NCBI RefSeq assembly: GCF_032854445.1
Contig: NC_088304.1
Span: 7,081,704-7,145,703 of the forward strand
Length of the DNA: 64,000 nt
Source: Liolophura sinensis
Lineage: Eukaryota; Mollusca; Polyplacophora; Chitonida; Chitonidae
Direction of reading: 5' to 3'
Part shown: positions 1 through 11,356 of the stretch, one piece after another
Numbering within the stretch: the stretch's first letter is position 1
Layout of the letters: each line of letters opens with the position of its first letter
Notes under the pieces: model-generated
What the model was told of the DNA's origin: nothing
The model's input: the letters and a program-made list of their open reading frames with translations, nothing else
Database searches by the model: none
Translations under genes and position numbers: made by a program

Positions 1-21
1 CCGAAAAGCATTTTAAGAGGA
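1..21 (+). repeat. Tail of preceding F monomer
   Basis: The first 21 bases match the bases just before the A monomer at 11336-11356. They are the last bases of an F monomer from a unit lying left of the window, so the array continues beyond this edge. Confidence 0.85.
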
Positions 22-1873
22 GCGTCTGGTCAATCTCGGAACCGGGTAACTCGATTAATCCCACTCTCAGATCAACCTTTTTCACCTCTCTGGAGATATG
101 GAGGAATTGGTATCCAGCAGGGCTGTCAAGAGATGAGGAGGCCATCCAGATTATCATTAGGCTGATGTCTGTAGGAGATAATAATTACTGAAGGGCATTG
201 ATGTGTTCTGAGCCAGGACACCGATTGTCATTAGCTGTGGTCTCAGACATTTATAGTAGACACTGATGGCAATACAAAACGGAATTGTTAATAAAAATGT
301 ACAGTTTTTTTTTAAATCTTTGCAAAGATTTCAATGAAGTGAGATTCCAATTACATACTATTGAGACAAATATTGTTTGTAGCATGTGCCCTATAGGCTT
401 ACATGTCAATGCCATGAACACTGAGACTTTGATAAATAGCTGAAGGGGCCAGCACGACAGGTACTAGTGTAGATAATGCTGAGAAATCGCGAATCACAAT
501 TTCTGTTGTCGTCTGTGGCTTAAAGCTTAAATGTACAGTGCGTGAACGCCTTTCCATGGCTGTAGGAAGTCGGGTCCAGGTCAGTTTTTCAGTATTTTCA
601 CATTTTCAGATTATTCCCAACAATATTCTTTATTTAAGATATCTGGTGCTTAAATAATGCTATAAATAGTAAAATTTAAGGCGTTCGAAAATTCCGGTAT
701 GTGTCACAACAAAGTACAAAGTTTGGCAAATGTACGCTTTGCAATTTATCACGTTCCCGTATAAAAGAAAATATTTTCGCGGGGTACAGATAAGGCTTTG
801 AAACTTCCTGAATGAAAACCAGAAAGAGTCTTGATTCTTAAAGCGGTAACAGATAAAAATGCAGTCTACTTCATATCCGATCGCCATCCCGTAGGCGTGT
901 AGGCGTCATATTCATTACAGTGACCAATTACCATTGTTGATATAAATACGAATTCAGCCATGTTGTTTTCTGACATCACTTTTTTTTATCTCCTCAGTCA
1001 ATCTTGTGTCCTTCTAAAGTTTTCCTTGGTGCACTAATAGAGCTCCTTTAATGCAAGAATATATTCTTGATTATACCACATTATTATTTTCTCCACCTAT
1101 AGTGATAGGTTAGAAGGCATGTTAAGGTGATATAAAAGTGTAGCATTTCACAGCAGAAAAGTCTGAAGTTAGCAGGCAATGCTCTGTAATATCCACGACG
1201 CAGTTACATCTGGACAGCACAACCCTTCTCAAGTGTTCCTCAGCAGACAAAAAGACGTATTTGTTAGGGTCGCGTGTCGCGGAAATCTGCTCAGATGTAA
1301 ATTGATTTTTGAACGCCATTGCTAGATCTTAAGCCGGTATTACAGAACAGCCCGACATGTGGGTACAAACGGCATTGCTCTGAGCCCCTAAAAGACTTCA
1401 TCGAACCACCAGGGTTCATTTACTGGTCAAAAGCTAAAGAACCTTTAGGACATTTTTTTCCGTCGCAGAAATATCAATGAACCCTTTCCGTCAGTTCATC
1501 TCGATGAGATCGATTCCATATCTAGAAGAGCGAGACGTGTGGATCCTGATATAATGATATTTAATTTTCTGTGTGCATGATACCGGTCAGGCTAATAGTG
1601 TATAGAAAACTGTTGTTCTGGAAGTAAACTGCAGCCCTTCTTCAGCCAAGTCTTAAAATTACTAAATTAAAAACAAATCCGAACGTTCCAGAAGGAGCTG
1701 GATTCGAGCTTGCGATCTCACTGGCGATGGGATTATCGGCTGTGGTGAAGGCAACCTTAACTCGTTCTGGCTCGTGACGAAAACTTTTGGAATTATTTTG
1801 TATGTCTACATATGTAAAATAAACACAATTCTTTCGCACATATACATATACAAAATTGAGAATAAACTAGCAG
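22..1873 (+). repeat. Monomer A, unit 1
   Basis: Opens with the family 5' landmark (gcgtctggt, then an accgggtaac block) and runs to an abrupt join with B at 1873/1874. There the last part of A (about 0.5 kb in fuller monomers) and the first 130 bp or so of B are missing. It holds an 8-bp inverted repeat (tatttaag/cttaaata, 631-656) next to a TATAAATAG-like string, and a tRNA-like remnant at 1695-1750. It belongs to the A1-A3 subtype. Confidence 0.85.
1695..1750 (-). other. tRNA 3'-half-like remnant in A1
   Basis: Read on the minus strand, this gives a GAG-ATCGC stretch followed by AGCTCGAATCC. That resembles the variable-loop to T-arm part of a tRNA (B box consensus GGTTCGANTCC). No A box lies at the normal distance, so it is a fossil and not a working tRNA or Pol III promoter. 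Confidence 0.45.
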
Positions 1874-2244
1874 GTCTGTGTGGATCATCGTACATTGCCA
1901 TTAGCCGTAACATTGCGCACAATACAGCGGTCCTTACATCAGACCATGGTGGCAAAAGGGGGGAATAATTAACAAAACTTTTCCGTTATATTAACAAGTG
2001 GCGAAGATCTTAATGAAGCGAGATTCTGATGTGAATTATGTTGAGAGAAAGATTGATTGTAGCGTGTGACGTATTAGTACATGTAAATTATTTGTTAGTG
2101 CTATGTGCATTGATGCAGAAATTGTAAATGATGTAAAATCTAAAATCGCAATTGCTGTTGCCGTCCGCGGAATCCAAGATACTCTGGCTTGCACCTTTTT
2201 CCTGAATAAACAACATTATCTATTCAATATATACCTAACTGAAT

Positions 2245-2266
2245 GATATTACCTAATGGTAATATC
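2245..2266. other. B-specific hairpin, unit 1
   Basis: Perfect 9-bp inverted repeat, arms GATATTACC and GGTAATATC, around a 4-base loop TAAT. A tenth T-A pair present in the other five units is lost here because the next base is C. Confidence 0.7.
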
Positions 2267-3103
2267 CAAACATATGTCGTTTCCCAGGAGATCTGTGTGA
2301 AGTTAGCAGACAATGCTCTGTAATATCCACGACTACATCTACATCTAGACAGCTCAGTCCTTCTCTAGTGCTCCTCAGCAGACAAAAAAGACGTATTTGT
2401 TTGGGTTGCGTGTTGCGGACCTCTGCTCAGATGAGAATTGAATTTTGGGCGACATCGGCAGATCTTCAGCCAGTATTACTGAACAGCCCGTGTCGATACA
2501 AACGACATTGCTCTAAGCTCCTCAAAGACTTTATCAAACTAACCAAGTTCTTACACTGGCCAAGACTAAAGAACCTGTGGGACATTTTTTCCGTCGCAGA
2601 AATATCAGTGAACCCTTTCCGTCAGTTTGGCTCGATGAGATCGATTCTAGAGAGGAAAGCGAGACGTGTGGATCCTGAGGGCAAACAAGCAACTGTTTGA
2701 CTTGGCACAATTTTTATATTTTTGTTGACGTAACGGACCCAGTAATAGAGGAGAATCGAAACTGAAATTTATGCAGATATCTTCATTAGAAAATAGGAAT
2801 TGATCAACAGAGTGTACATGGAAATCACCAGGCCATGCAGGGTGTGGTTGGTTTGGCCATGGGTTTTTATAGTGAGAGCAGTAAAGTGAAAGCATAGACT
2901 TTTGTTGATCATTGATCCGAAGAAAATTGATATCATTAATATACTTCATGATAATCGTCGTACTTGTTAATTTTCCACGTTTACCTTAATCATCAGGCTA
3001 ATAATGCGTAGAAAAATGTACTTGTGGAAGAAAACTGCAGACTTTCACATGCCACTTTTTGAAACGTCTAAATTAAAACGACAACCGAACTTTGCAGAAA
3101 GAG

Positions 3104-3159
3104 CAGCTGGTTTCGAGCTTGCAACCTCGGTGGCCAGGGAATTATCGGCTGTGGTGAGA
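3104..3159 (-). other. tRNA 3'-half-like remnant in B1
   Basis: Same module as in A1 in a more diverged form: the minus strand reads AGCTCGAAACCAGC at the B-box position. It is followed on the plus strand by the shared attatcggctgtggtgaga block. Confidence 0.4.
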
Positions 3160-3780
3160 TCAACCTTGACTTGTGCTGACTCGTGTCGAAAACTTCCGTA
3201 CACATTTGGGAATATTTCCTAGGTCTATATATGTAAAATGAATACAATTCTTTTACACATATACATATATAAATTGGAGAACAAATATCAGCACAGCTGC
3301 TCTTACCCATTCACCAACACAGAGCCATTCAACCCTAACAGCCTTCCCCTTATTGTGGAGTGCCCAGTCAAGTGAGGACCAAATCTGACACGAGCCGAAT
3401 GGAGCTTCAACTTGAACCTGCCGTTGTGTTCAAATCGATTTATTTGTTTATTTACGTCAATGGGAGTAGCATATGTTTCCTTACTTATTTGCGGTGCTAC
3501 ATAATATAGCGGATATATGTTATCTCTGTTAATGTTATTATACCGGTATACTAGGAAGCATGGCTTATTTTAAATTAGATGACAATAATCATAAAACAGG
3601 TTTCTAGACTGATCAAATTACAAAGAAACACATCATAAAACCATTCAGGGACAACAACATTTATTTGACATACAGTGGATTTTCAAGTAATTTATTAATA
3701 TTTACAGCAGCTCGAGAATTTTGTAATTGTAAACCTTATTGAACATTGAATAACGATGAAAGGGAAGGACTTTAACAGGA

Positions 3781-5123
3781 GCGTCTGGTAAATTTTGGAG
3801 CCGGGTAACTCGATTAATCCCACTCTCAGATCAACCCTTTTCGACCTCTACGGAGATATGGGCAAATTGGTATCCAGAAGGGCTATCAAAATATGAACGA
3901 ACCGTGCAGATGATCATTAGGGTAATGTCTGTAGGAGATAGAAATTACCGAAGGGCATTCTGTTCTGAGCCAGGATTTTCATTAGCAGTGATGACAAAAA
4001 CATGGAATTATTATTAAAAAGGCACAGTAAATTTAAAAAGTGGCAAACATTTTAATCAAATGATTTTCTATTTGTTTTTTATGGAGAGAAAGAATAATTA
4101 TGATGTGTGCTCTATAAGGAGATGTGAATTATCTGTCAATGCCATGTACATTCATGTAGAGATTTCAGTTGGAAAATTTAAAAAACTTGTCCAGTTTGTA
4201 TGTTCACTTGACCTTAACAACATTCAAGCTTTAGAGCATGTTGGCTTTTGTCATCATACATTACAGTATTTTGGACACTGCAGTATATGACCTTCTCTTT
4301 AACAGACCAAAATGTTTTTCCATTGGTGAGATTAAGACTTTGGGATCTCCTGAATCGACACCAGAGATACACTTGAGACAGAACGAAGAACTTGTAATAT
4401 GGAGTCTATTTCATATCCAATATCCTACCGATAAATACAAACTGTTGTCGTATTATCTATTATAGTATCATGTATCATCAATGCTATCAATACGATTAGG
4501 GAACCACGTTTATGTTTTGACATTACTGTCAGCATATTCCATAAAACAATCCATCAAAAATTTCATCTCATGCTGTATAAGGTCTGCCCTAAAATTTCGC
4601 CCTTTGAGTAATAGCTGCTTTGCACAAGGACAGTGTGTAGTATTCTTCTCGATTACATCACCTGACTTCAGGACACGCAAGGCATATTGATATGATGTAC
4701 AACATACAAAACATTGTACAATGTGCGTGTAGAGTTATTGTTTATTTGCGTCAGTGGGAATACTGTATGTGTGCTTTCTGACTGGCCTGGCCTCCTATAA
4801 ATGTTAATGTGTAAATCTAAAGTAACAGATGAACTAGCGAATAATGATCGGGTAAGTGTTATATATACTGATCTCTGTTGATGAGAGAATAGCTTACTCT
4901 AGATCGCCATAACCATACAATTGCCTTCTAAACTGACAAAATAACACAAAAATAGATAGTAAAACCATACAGAGATAGACACCAATACACAAAGTGGAAT
5001 TCCAAGACATTTTATAATATTTTACACAGCCCAAAAATTCTAAAGTATACAAACCTTATTGAATCACGTGATATTTCCGTTAACAGCGCGAGAAAACGAT
5101 GACAAGGACGCATTATAAGAGAA
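3781..5123 (+). repeat. Monomer C, unit 1
   Basis: The shortest full monomer type (1343 bp). It has the 5' half of the family sequence to about 4690 and then jumps to the 3' end (gtttatttgcgtcagtggg). The middle, with the tRNA-like remnant, is therefore missing. A perfect 14-bp palindrome acattgtacaatgt sits at the join region (4711-4724). C1, C3, C4 and C6 share this form; C2 and C5 are further shortened. Confidence 0.85.
4711..4724. other. 14-bp perfect palindrome in C1
   Basis: acattgtacaatgt equals its own reverse complement. It is kept in C of other units (for example 15700-15713). It lies close to where C skips the middle of the monomer, so it may mark the old deletion point. Confidence 0.6.
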
Positions 5124-7002
5124 GCGTCTGGTAAATCTCGAAACCGGGTAACTTGGTTAATTCCACTCTCAAATCAACCTTTCCAATCAAAATATGAACA
5201 AGCCGTGCGGATCATGGTTTGGCTGACGTCTGTAGGAGATAGCAATTAGCAAAAACGACACTAACAGGTTCTAAGCAAGGGCACTGACTGCCATCAGCCG
5301 TAACATTGGCCTTTAGTCGTAGATATTTGAATCAGGCCCTGACGGCAAAAAGAGGGAATAATTAATAAAAACGAACCGCTACAGTTAATTCAAAAAGTCG
5401 CGAAGACATTGATGCGGTCAGATTCTCAAGTGAACTCTGGTGAGAGAAAGGTTGATTGTGGCGTGTGAGCTATTAGGAGATGTAAATTATTTGTTAATGG
5501 CATGTGCATTGATGCAGAGACTGTAAATGATGTAAAATCTAAAATAGCATTTGCTGTTGCCCTCAGAGTGCTAAGAGATGAACCCTTTTTCAGTATGAAC
5601 AACATTCCCTCTTTTAAATATACGTAATTAAATATGACTGCTTTCGTAAATTTTGGTCTGTGTCAGGACAAACAGAGAGAGGCTAGCAGGCATATCAGGT
5701 TGATATGAAAGTGTAGCATTTCCCAGCAGATCTGCCTGAAGTTAGCAGGCAACGCTCTGTAATATCCACGACTCAGTTACATCTGGACAGCTCAACCCTT
5801 CTCAAGTGTTCCTCAGCAGACAAAAAAGACTTATTTGTTAGGGATTGATGTCGCTTAGATCTGCTCAGATGTAAATTAAATTTCGGACGACATCGCCAGA
5901 TCTTAAGCCCGTATTACTGAACAGCCAGACGTGTCGATGAAAACGGCATTGCTCTGAGCCTCTGAAAAACTTCATCAAAGCACCGGGTTTTATTTACAGG
6001 TCCCCGGTAGAAAACCTTTAGGACATTTTTTCCGAGGCAGAAATATCAGTCAGCCCTTTGCGTTAATTCGACCACAGGAGATCGATTCTAGAGAGGAGAG
6101 CGAGACGTGTGGATTCTGAGGGTAAATAAGCAACTGTTTGGTTTGCCACAATTTTTATGCAAGAATCGGAAATTTTGTTGACGTAACAGGGGTGCCAAGG
6201 GAGGAGAATCTAAATTGAAATTTATCCACATGTCTTGATTACAAAATAAGAAATGAGCAAGAAAGTGCACATGAAAACAATCGCATGGCCATGCAAGGTG
6301 TGGGTGGTTTGGCGATCGCTTTTTACAGAGCAATAAAGTGAAAACATAGACATTCCTGATGTCGTTGTTCAAGCCATACAAAACTGATATCATTAATTAA
6401 TTTTGTGATAATCGTCGAACTCATCAATTTTCTATGCACATGATACCGGTCAGGCCAATAGTGTATAGAAAACTGTACTTTTGGGAAAAAAATGCAGCCC
6501 TTCACCAGCCACTTCTAAAACATTCTAACATATGAAGAAATCCGAACATTGCAGAAAAAGCTGGATTCGAGCTTGCGACCTCACTGTCCAGGGAATTATC
6601 GGCTGTGGTGAGGGAAACTATGACTAAAGCTGGTTTTCTTGGTCTACATTATAAAATAAATCGATTCTTTCTCACATATAATTAGACAAAATGGAAAATA
6701 AATCGAAACTAGCAGCTAATGATTATTCTTTGATTATGTGCTTTACAGATAAGGGATAAAAAAAAAACCGGTATACAGGTAAGCATGAATTATTATAAAT
6801 TAGACGACAACAATCATGAAATAATTTTCTAGACTGATCAAGCTGCACAGAAACAGGTCATAAAACCAAAGAGAGATAAACAACGTTACATAAAGTGGAT
6901 TTTAAAGTAATTTAGTAGTATTTTACACAGCCCGAAAATCTTGTAATCATAAACCCTATCGAACCACGTCATGTTCCCCGTTATAACGATGACACGGTCG
7001 CA
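5124..7002 (+). repeat. Monomer D, unit 1
   Basis: Starts with gcgtctggtaaatctcg and lacks part of the 3' region seen in B, E and F. It passes from the aaatggaaaataaatcg block to aaactagcagctaatg near 6700. It shares with D3 a small deletion after aacctttccaa (near 5180) that D2, D4, D5 and D6 do not have. A tRNA-like remnant lies at 6558-6613 and a 101-codon minus-strand open frame at 6088-6393. Confidence 0.85.
6558..6613 (-). other. tRNA T-arm-like stem-loop in D1
   Basis: The D form of the module is the most tRNA-like. On the minus strand AAGCT and AGCTT form a 5-bp stem around a 7-base loop CGAATCC, the geometry of a T arm. The GAGGTCGC bases before it also match many tRNAs. Confidence 0.5.
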
Positions 7003-7949
7003 GCGTGTGGTAACTATCGGAACCAGGTATCTCCATTTATTCCACTCTCCTTTCAGACCTCTATGGAAATATGTGGAATTTATTATCCAGCAGGAGTATC
7101 TAAATATGCCGCCCAGATCATCATGAGGCTGATGTCTGCATAAGACAATAATTACTGAGAGGCACTGAGCCAGGACAACAAGTGTCATTAGATGTGAAAC
7201 TGTAAAAAGCCTTCAGGAATTTTTTCCGTCGCAGAAATATCAGTCAGCCCTTTGCGTTAATTCGGCCACAGGAGATCGATTCTAGAGAGGAGAGCCAGAC
7301 GTGTGCATCCTGAGTGTAAATAACCAACTGTTTGGTTTGGCACAATTTTTATGCCAGCAACGGAACTTTTGTTGACGTAACGGGGCCGTCAAGGGAAGGT
7401 GAAATTTATCCAAATGTCTTGATTACCAAATAGTAATTGAGAAACCAAGTGTGCATTAAAGGCCATGCAGGCTGTGGGTGGTATGGTTATGGCTTTTTTA
7501 CAGAGCAATAAAGTTAAACCATAGATTTATTGATGTTCTTCCTCAATCCATACAAAATGACCTGCAAGAGTTGGATTCGAGCTTGCGACCTCAGTGACCA
7601 GGAGATTATCAGCTTTGGTGAGAGCAACCCTGCCTCGCGCTGACACGTGCTGTAGAATAAATACAAGTCTTTTGCAAATTTTCCGATACAACATGGAGAA
7701 TAAATATCAAAACACTTCTTCCTACCCATTTACTAAGACGCAGCCAATCAACGCGTACAGCCTTCCCCTTATTATTCAGTATTAAGTCAGGTAAGTCTCA
7801 AACTTGTGTTAAGTACGGGTCGAATGGAGCTTCAGCTTGGGCCTGTATTTGTTCTCATAATGATTTATTCTTTTTGTGCGTGAATGGGAGTACTGTAAGT
7901 GCTGATTAATGTTGCTACCTGATGTTCATTTGTAAATCGAAACTAGCAG
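7003..7949 (+). repeat. Monomer Ea, unit 1
   Basis: Begins at a gcgtgtggt variant of the family start. It shares with Ea3 a deletion that jumps from the gtcattagatgtgaaactgt block (about 7200) to the ccgtcgcagaaatatcagtc block. It is cut short at 7949, where aactagcag is joined directly to the middle of a second copy (Eb). The tRNA-like remnant is at 7568-7623. Confidence 0.8.
7568..7623 (-). other. tRNA 3'-half-like remnant in Ea1
   Basis: The minus strand reads GAGGTCGCAAGCTCGAATCC apart from small changes, followed by AACTC. It is the first of two such modules within about 0.7 kb, because E is a fusion of two monomers. Confidence 0.45.
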
Positions 7950-8848
7950 AGATCTGAAAACTATCGCCGGGCCATGCAGGCTGTGAGTGGCTGATATGTT
8001 TTTTAAAGAGCAATAAAGTGAAGTTACAGATTTTAACCATGTTGTTCCTCGATACGTACAAAACGTATGAGAGAATTTAATATAATTGATTTAATCAACA
8101 GATTTAGTGAGAAAGGCCAAACTCATTATGTTTCCACCTACACGAAAGTGGTCAGGGTTACAGGTGTAAGAATCTGCAACCCTTCACCTGGCACTTCTCA
8201 AACCTCCTAACTTACAGTCACAGCCAACTTGAAGTTAGAGCGAGAGTTGGATTCGAGCCTACAACCTTACTGGGGATTATCGGCTGTGGTGAGAAAAGCT
8301 TTGGCTCATCTTGGCTCTTTTGTGGAGACTTTTGTACACATTTGGAAATCTTTTCTTGATCGACATTCATGTATGTAGATGAGTACAAGTCTTTGCACAT
8401 ATGTGGTTAGAAAATACCAAGGCGGTGTAGCCGTCCAGGACGGAGATGACCAGCGCGTTGTTGTTTCCTTAATATGCAGAGTGCATGGTCAGATAAGTAA
8501 CAAAACTGTCTGCGTGAGTGGGATTACTGTATGTGCTCCAACTGACTGGCCATCTTTCTTAATCTTAATGTGAAAATCTAAAGTAACGGAACTGCTAGCG
8601 GTTAATGATCGAATACGTGTTACATATACTGATGTTGATGAGAGAATAGCTTACTTTAAATGGCCATCACCACAACATTGTCTTCTATACTGACAAAGTT
8701 ACACAGAAATAGATAATAAAACCATACACTGACATTTATTAATATTTTACACAGCCCCAAAATTCTATCGTCTATAAATCTTATCGAATCACGTGATGTT
8801 TCCGTTAGTAACGCGAGATAACGATCACGGGAGAGCAATTTTAGAGGA
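7950..8848 (+). repeat. Monomer Eb, unit 1
   Basis: A 3' half-monomer starting inside the family sequence (agatctgaaaactatcgccg, then the gccatgcagg landmark). It has its own tRNA-like remnant (8244-8293) and a 13-base inverted repeat CCGTCC-A-GGACGG at 8431-8443. It lacks the 40 bp or so near gtctgcgtgagtggg that Eb2 and Eb6 keep. Confidence 0.8.
8244..8293 (-). other. tRNA 3'-half-like remnant in Eb1
   Basis: A shorter, more diverged module: the minus strand reads GGCTCGAATCCAACTC, and the stretch before it has lost several bases compared with D or Ea. Confidence 0.4.
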
Positions 8849-9280
8849 GCGTCTGGTAAATCTCGGAACCGGGTAACTCCATTACTCCCACTCTTAGATC
8901 AACCCTTTTCGACACCTCTGGGGATATCGCGGTATTGGTATCCAGCAGGGCTATCAAAATATGAACAAGCCGTGCAGATCATCATGAGGCTAATGTCTGT
9001 AGGAGATAGTAATTACTGAGAGGCATTGACGGGTTCTAAGCCAGGGTACCTAACGTTTTTAGCCGTATAGTTATGTAGAATACAGCTGTCCTAGACATGT
9101 ATATCAGACTAGCACGACATAAAGGGGAATGATTTTTAAAAAAATGTACAGTTCATTTAAAAAGACGTGAAGATCTTAAGGATGTGAAATTCTCATGTGA
9201 ATACTACTGCGATAAAGGCTGATTGTAGCGTTTGATCTATTAGAGTATGTGAATTATCCGTCAATGCCAGGTGTACTAAT

Positions 9281-9432
9281 GTAGAGAAGTTGGAGAGGAC
9301 AAAAAGGTGTGTTTACTTAACAATGTGGTGCCTTGGATAACAAGCGATGTTGTAGTCCCTGGCTCTAAACATGCAATGGTCTTGTATTTTTTCGCAGACG
9401 AAAGTCATGCGGGAAATCGAAGTGTATTTGTC
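9281..9432 (+). repeat. 151-bp F repeat, 1 copy (unit 1)
   Basis: Starts at tgtagagaagttggagagg and ends at gcgggaaatcgaagtgta. It occurs once here but in tandem in F2, F3 and F4. It ends with gcagacgaaagtcatgc, which can fold as a short stem with a GAAA loop. Confidence 0.7.
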
Positions 9433-10624
9433 CTGTGCTAAATACTTTTACAACCTAGCACCTACCAAGATAACGTTTTCTACACTTTCAAATCTTTTTT
9501 GAAAATGTTACTTTGTGTCACAATAAATTTTATCATTTGGACACTGGAATATGTCACCCTCTCTTTAATTCAACAAAATATTTTTCATCAAAATCCCTCC
9601 TGTAAATGACAAAAATGGCCATGGTATCATTGGTATCATCACTGTTAGCATGCTAAAGAAACAAACACCAAAAATCTCATTCTTTCCGCTTGGAGGTCTC
9701 TGGTTTCTAATGTTTAATCCTTGGTGCAATAGCTCCTTTTGCAAAGAATACAGTTTTTTCTTGATGATATCTCCTCACTTCACGACAAACAGAGAGATGC
9801 TAGAAGGTATATCCAGGTGATGTCAAAGTGTTGCGTTTCACAGATCTGTCTGAAGTTAGCAGACAATGCTCTCTAATATCTACGACACAGTTACATATAA
9901 GGACAGCACAGCCCTTCTCAAGTGTTCCTTAGAAGACAACACAGACGTATTTGTTAAGGATTGGTGTAGCGGAGATCTGCTCAGATGTAAATTGAATTTA
10001 AGGCGCCATCCACAGGTGTTAAGGAGGTAATACTGAACAGCCCGACGTGTCGATTCAACCCGCATCGCCCTGAGTCTCTGAAAGACTCCATCCACCAGGG
10101 TTTTTCTACAGTCCACCGATAAAGTGCCTTTAGGACATTTTTTCTGTCACAGAAGTATCAGTGAACCCTGCGCGTTAAATCGGCCACAGAAGATCGATAC
10201 TATAGACGAAATCGATACGTGTGGATCTTAAATGTATATTAGCAACTGTTTCGTTTGCCACAATTTTTATGCCAGCAGCGGAACTTTTCTTGACTTAACG
10301 GAGCTGCCCAGACACGGGAATAGAAGCCAAAATTTATCCAGCTGTCTTGATTACAAAATAGAAATTCATCAACAAACTGTAAGTGAAAACAATGACTAGG
10401 CCATGCAGGGTTTAGGTGGTTGGTGGTAGCTTTTTACAGAGCAGTAAAGTGAAAGCGTAGATTTGATTTGATACAAAATTGATATCATTAAATGATTTAG
10501 TAAAAATAGTTGTACGCATTAATTTTCTATGTACATCATACCCGCCAGGTTATCTGTGCAAGAAAACTCCAGACTTTCACCTTTTACTTTTTAAAACTTC
10601 TAACTTAAAACGACAACCAACGCA

Positions 10625-10680
10625 AGAGCTGGATTTGAGCTTGCTACCTCACTGACAAGGGTTTCACTAGCTATGGTTAG
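10625..10680 (-). other. tRNA 3'-half-like remnant in F1
   Basis: The minus strand reads GAGGTAGCAAGCTCAAATCC. The B-box G is changed to A (TCAAATCC), so this copy is further from a tRNA than the D form. The attatcggctgtgg block is replaced by tttcactagctatgg. Confidence 0.4.
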
Positions 10681-11356
10681 ACCAACCTTGGCTCATGCTG
10701 ACTCGTGTCTTTTGTACACATCTGGAAACATTTTCTAACCCAATATATGTAAAATAAAACCAGTTTTTTTGCACATATACATATGTACAATGGAGAATAA
10801 TCATCAAAACCGCTCTTCCCAACATTCATCAACACGGAGTCATTCAACGCTTACAGCCTTCCATTTATTATGTCGTGCCAAGTCAGGTGAGAACCAAGAT
10901 TGTTTTAGATACGAACCCAATTGGGCTTCAGCGTGAACCTGCATTTGTACTCAGAATGATTTATTGTTTATTTGCGTGAGTGGGAGTACTTTATGTGTAG
11001 TGACTGATTAATGGTGCTACGTAATGTTAATGTGTGAATCGAAACTAATAGCTCAGCTAGCGATTAATGTTTGGACATGTGTTATACAGGCAGTCATCTC
11101 TGTTAACGATAACAGACCAGTATAAATAGAAGCAGGAATTTTTACAAATTAGACGACCATAACATTGAAATTGTTTTCTAGACAGATCATATTCCACAAA
11201 AACAGGATCATAAAAGACAAACACCATTACATCAAGTGAATTTTTCTAGTAATTTACTAACATTTTACACAGCCCGAAAGTCTTGTAATCATAAACCGTA
11301 TGGAACCACGTGACGTTTTCCGTTAATGACGATGGCCGAAAAGCATTTTAAGAGGA

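Larger units (their letters stand above)
1874..3780 (+). repeat. Monomer B, unit 1
   Basis: Begins at the fused A/B join. Unlike B in the other units it lacks the 70 bp or so holding the tgtctgtaggacatag landmark: the sequence passes directly from ggatcatcg to the cattgccattagccg block near 1890. It carries the B-specific hairpin (2245-2266), a tRNA-like remnant (3104-3159) and a 12-bp palindrome tataccggtata (3539-3550). Two overlapping frames of about 100-110 codons (2368-2700 plus strand, 2647-2949 minus strand) are open, but nothing marks them as genes. Confidence 0.85.
22..11356 (+). repeat. Higher-order repeat unit 1 (A-B-C-D-Ea-Eb-F)
   Basis: A complete 11335-bp unit made of seven diverged copies of one ancestral monomer, all in the same orientation. 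The start of the window is repeated almost base for base at 11336, 23143, 34234 and 45818. No long open frame, splice-like gene structure or transposase/polymerase-like protein is visible. Unit 1 resembles unit 3 most closely through C, D and E, sharing deletions in D and Ea. The phase (start at the gcgtctggt motif of A) is a convention. Confidence 0.95.
8849..11356 (+). repeat. Monomer F, unit 1
   Basis: The longest monomer type (2508 bp), covering nearly all of the family sequence. It holds one copy of the 151-bp F-specific repeat (about 9281-9432), a tRNA-like remnant (10625-10680), and near 11120 a string cagtataaatagaagc that looks like a TATA box by base composition only. It is the fullest single copy for rebuilding the ancestral monomer, although F1-F4 all lack a segment kept in F5. 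Confidence 0.85.

Noticed and set aside
631-675. TATAAATAG string in A (and cagtataaatagaagc in F) as a promoter
   Set aside because: AT-rich sequence gives such strings by chance, and no open frame, start context or other promoter element lies downstream.
2368-2700. 110-codon plus-strand frame in B, also open in B3 and B4
   Set aside because: Interrupted by a stop in B2, deleted in B5 and altered in B6. It overlaps the minus-strand frame and has no recognisable domain.
2985-3010. Possible hammerhead ribozyme core (CTGATGA on the minus strand from tcatcagg)
   Set aside because: The required GAAA and cleavage-site motifs with pairing stems could not be placed around it, and the tcatcagg string is lost in B4.
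6558-6613. A functional tRNA gene
   Set aside because: Only a T-arm and variable-loop-like part is present. The acceptor stem, D arm and a correctly spaced A box are missing.
22-11356. The 11-kb unit as an LTR retrotransposon, Helitron or DNA transposon array
   Set aside because: No terminal repeats bounding a coding body, no reverse transcriptase, integrase, transposase or Rep-helicase-like frame, and no target duplication around units.
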